Assembly: GCA_949878435.1 (NCBI GenBank)
Contig: CATLAK010000016.1
Coordinates: forward strand, 16,342 to 80,341
Reading direction: 5' to 3'
DNA from: an uncultured Lachnospiraceae bacterium
Lineage (GTDB): Bacteria > Bacillota > Clostridia > Lachnospirales > Lachnospiraceae
DNA length: 64,000 nt
The position numbers and the translations under genes are program-made. Shown one piece after another: positions 62,545 through 64,000 of the stretch (positions are counted from its first letter, which is position 1; each line of letters starts with the position of its first letter). The notes under the pieces were generated by a model. It ran no database searches and was not told the origin of the DNA. It saw only the letters and a list, made by a program, of their open reading frames with translations.

Positions 62545-62831
62545 AATAAAAACGCCCTCGACAGAAATTGCTTCTGCCAAGGACGAATAAAAACTATCCG
62601 CGGTGCCACCTTGATTTACAGCCTGCGCTGTACGCTTAACAGGATACCAACATATCCCTGACAACTGACGTATGCCTCACGTTGCAGAATACTAGACGGA
62701 TTATATCCATTTTTCACTGCACCCTCTGCGGTCCATTTGATGATTTGTTTTCCGCCCGTTCTCAGCAATCCGGGCTCTCTGTGGGAGCATCGTCACCGTT
62801 ATCTCCGCATCAACGGTTTAGATTTTAAATT
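62545..62831 (-). promoter_or_regulatory. Trp T-box leader riboswitch with terminator/antiterminator
   Basis: On the minus strand the conserved T-box sequence AAGGTGGCACCGCGGAT maps to 62596-62612. A terminator follows at 62553-62585 with a T-rich tail. Stem I is upstream, and a likely specifier codon UGG (Trp) lies within AAATGGACCGCAG at 62733-62735. Uncharged tRNA-Trp should pair with UGG and the T-box bulge to prevent termination and turn on trpEGDCFBA. Confidence 0.95.
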
Positions 62832-62837
62832 TTCTTT

Positions 62838-62866
62838 ATCATAGCGCAGTGTTAAAGGATTGTCAA
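62838..62866 (-). promoter_or_regulatory. Promoter of the trp operon
   Basis: On the minus strand a consensus TTGACA (62861-62866), 17-bp spacer and TATGAT (62838-62843). Confidence 0.88.
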
Positions 62867-62874
62867 CCCCTGTG

Positions 62875-62903
62875 TTGACAGATCAGTAAAATATATTTAT
62901 AAT
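62875..62903 (+). promoter_or_regulatory. Divergent promoter of marR
   Basis: TTGACA (62875-62880), 17-bp spacer, perfect TATAAT (62898-62903). Its -35 is only 8 bp from the trp -35 on the other strand, so the two promoters are back to back. Confidence 0.88.
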
Positions 62904-62905
62904 TA

Positions 62906-62932
62906 TTCTATATAGAAATGTTCTAATAAGAA
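62906..62932 (+). promoter_or_regulatory. Two TTCTNNNNAGAA dyads, candidate MarR operator
   Basis: TTCTATATAGAA (62906-62917) and TTCTAATAAGAA (62921-62932) are 15 bp apart, just after the -10 and before the marR ribosome site. They are suited to autorepression. Confidence 0.6.
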
Positions 62933-62946
62933 TTAAGGAGATTAAT

Positions 62947-63375
62947 TTGGAATCAAAAGGCGGATTTTACATTACACAGATAAAGCAGCTCCAGGATAGA
63001 ATTTTTGAAAGGCTGCTGCTTGAAAATGGTATCGAGATTAGCAGCGGGCAGGGGAGGATTTTGTTTATCCTGTGGAAAACGGATCATCTATCTGTCAGTG
63101 AGATAAGCGAGAGGACTTCTCTTGCCAAGAATACGGTATCGATTGTAATTGACGGAATGGTTCATAAAGGGATTGTGGAAAGAGAGATCAATCCGCAGAA
63201 CCGCCGTCAAACCATCATATCGCTTACAGATTATGCAAAATCACTGCGAGAAGAATATGAGGCGGTATCGGAGCAAATGAATGCATTATTCTATCAAGGG
63301 TTCTCTGAGGAGGAACAGATACAGTTTGAACGGTATCTTGCCCGCATACTGGAAACATTGACGAGGAATTTATAA
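62947..63375 (+). CDS. MarR-family transcriptional regulator
   Basis: The 142-residue winged-helix protein (QGRILFILWKTDHLSVSEISERTSLAKNTVSIVIDGMVHKGIVERE) uses TTG 62947 behind AAGGAG. MarR proteins repress their own and adjacent genes until a small-molecule ligand binds. It likely controls the flavoprotein gene 27 bp downstream. Confidence 0.92.
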   Translation: MESKGGFYITQIKQLQDRIFERLLLENGIEISSGQGRILFILWKTDHLSVSEISERTSLAKNTVSIVIDGMVHKGIVEREINPQNRRQTIISLTDYAKSLREEYEAVSEQMNALFYQGFSEEEQIQFERYLARILETLTRNL

Positions 63376-63402
63376 AAGCTATTACAAGAAGGAGGAGTTT
63401 CG

Positions 63403-63831
63403 ATGAAAACAAGAGAGCAGATGACAGATTTTATTGAAAAGCAGAAGGTGGCTTTTATCGCATCCGTAGATGAAGACGGCTTTCCTAATGTGAAGGCAAT
63501 GTTTGCGCCCCGCAAAAGGGAGGGGAATTGCTTTTATTTTACGACAAATACATCTTCTATGCGCGCACAGCAGTTTATGAAAAACCCAAAAGCAAGCATT
63601 TACTTTTACAACAAAGGACGCTTCAAATATGAGGGCATCATGCTGACCGGCACGATGGAAGTGCTGCAGGATGAGGAAATAAAGAAAGAAATATGGCAAA
63701 TCGGTGACACCATGTTTTACAAGAAAGGTGTTACCGACCCCGATTATTGTGTGCTGAAATTTACGGCAGCGAGGGGAAGGTACTACTGTGATTTGAAAAC
63801 AGAAAATTTTTCCGTGGAAGATTTGCTATAA
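63403..63831 (+). CDS. Pyridoxamine 5'-phosphate oxidase-like FMN-binding protein
   Basis: The 142-residue split-barrel protein (VAFIASVDEDGFPNVKAMFAPRKREGNCFYFTTNTSS, ASIYFYNKGRFKYEGIMLTGTMEVL) belongs to the general PNPOx-like family. It probably binds FMN or a related cofactor. Its substrate is unknown. Co-transcription with the MarR gene suggests a redox or detoxification role. Confidence 0.88.
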   Translation: MKTREQMTDFIEKQKVAFIASVDEDGFPNVKAMFAPRKREGNCFYFTTNTSSMRAQQFMKNPKASIYFYNKGRFKYEGIMLTGTMEVLQDEEIKKEIWQIGDTMFYKKGVTDPDYCVLKFTAARGRYYCDLKTENFSVEDLL

Positions 63832-64000
63832 AATGATTTTTTTCTTGCACGTTTGGGTTTTTATGTTAAAATAAGAATGATGTTGGGGTCGAAACCATAA
63901 ATAAATTTGCCCCTATTCCTATAGTACCTTGAAAAATTCATATTTTGTAGTATATCGCCGAACTTTTGAGCATATATGCCGGGTATTCCCTGCCTTGTTT
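63832..64000. other. Right-edge stretch without a recognised gene
   Basis: The last 169 bp are AT-rich with T-runs. No convincing reading frame, RNA or clear hairpin was seen before the window ends. Confidence 0.5.

Noticed and set aside
62523-62609. 29-residue N-terminal extension of TrpE
   Set aside because: It translates the T-box terminator. The start at 62522 has an AGGAG site.

Overview
The window looks like a chromosomal segment of a gut-type Clostridia member, most likely Lachnospiraceae. This rests on gene content rather than any rRNA marker: a T-box-controlled trp operon, a feoA-feoA-feoB set with a Cys-rich FeoB-associated peptide, TTG starts with strong AGGAGG sites, YesM/AraC-type two-component genes beside a sugar ABC transporter, and SpoIIE-type phosphatases. 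No rRNA, tRNA, CRISPR array, integrase or complete insertion sequence was seen.

Layout. 1-8.1 kb: the 3' part of a giant Ig-like/InlB-repeat surface protein with a C-terminal membrane anchor. 8.1-8.8 kb (minus): an orphan LytTR response regulator. 9.1-30.1 kb: one long, tightly packed plus-strand operon: MATE exporter fused to a HATPase domain, a 4000-residue four-module NRPS ending in a thioester reductase, Sfp-type PPTase, STAS protein, a second MATE-HATPase fusion, a membrane SpoIIE/PP2C phosphatase, a free RsbW-like HATPase, a formyltransferase, a DUF2156/LPG-synthase-C protein and a YwlG-like protein. 30.1-31.8 kb: a zinc-ribbon/TPR membrane protein and a HELAH-motif membrane protein.

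31.8-42.6 kb: a carbohydrate locus (response regulator, histidine kinase, ABC transporter, esterases, GH65 phosphorylase, beta-phosphoglucomutase) followed by pgi. It carries repeated damage: truncated regulator and kinase, a frameshifted signal peptide, a metallo-beta-lactamase/GH65 chimera and a beta-phosphoglucomutase that has lost its 3' end. 42.7-47.0 kb: an OmpR-type two-component system and a bacitracin-type ABC transporter. 47.1-51.9 kb: AT-richer accessory DNA with an AAA/DUF4143 ATPase, a BlaI-BlaR1-like pair with two small exported products, and a deleted remnant of a second DUF4143 ATPase. 52.1-55.8 kb: ferrous-iron uptake genes with a convergent DtxR-family regulator and five matching operator-like boxes. 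55.9-62.9 kb (minus): trpEGDCFBA behind a T-box leader. 62.9-63.8 kb: a divergent MarR regulator and a flavin-binding PNPOx-like protein.

How it fits together. The main candidate for an undescribed system is the NRPS operon. Every component of a Ser/Thr partner switch (STAS substrate, PP2C phosphatase, HATPase kinase) is present without any sigma factor, while two HATPase domains are fused directly to MATE exporters. I infer that the partner switch acts on export of the peptide, not on transcription. The assembly line has no loading condensation domain and ends in a reductase, so it predicts a tetrapeptide aldehyde or a derived imine or alcohol. Modules 2 and 3 arose by an exact 3018-bp tandem duplication and keep identical predicted binding pockets, so the two middle residues should be the same amino acid. 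A formyltransferase in the same operon could cap the N-terminus.
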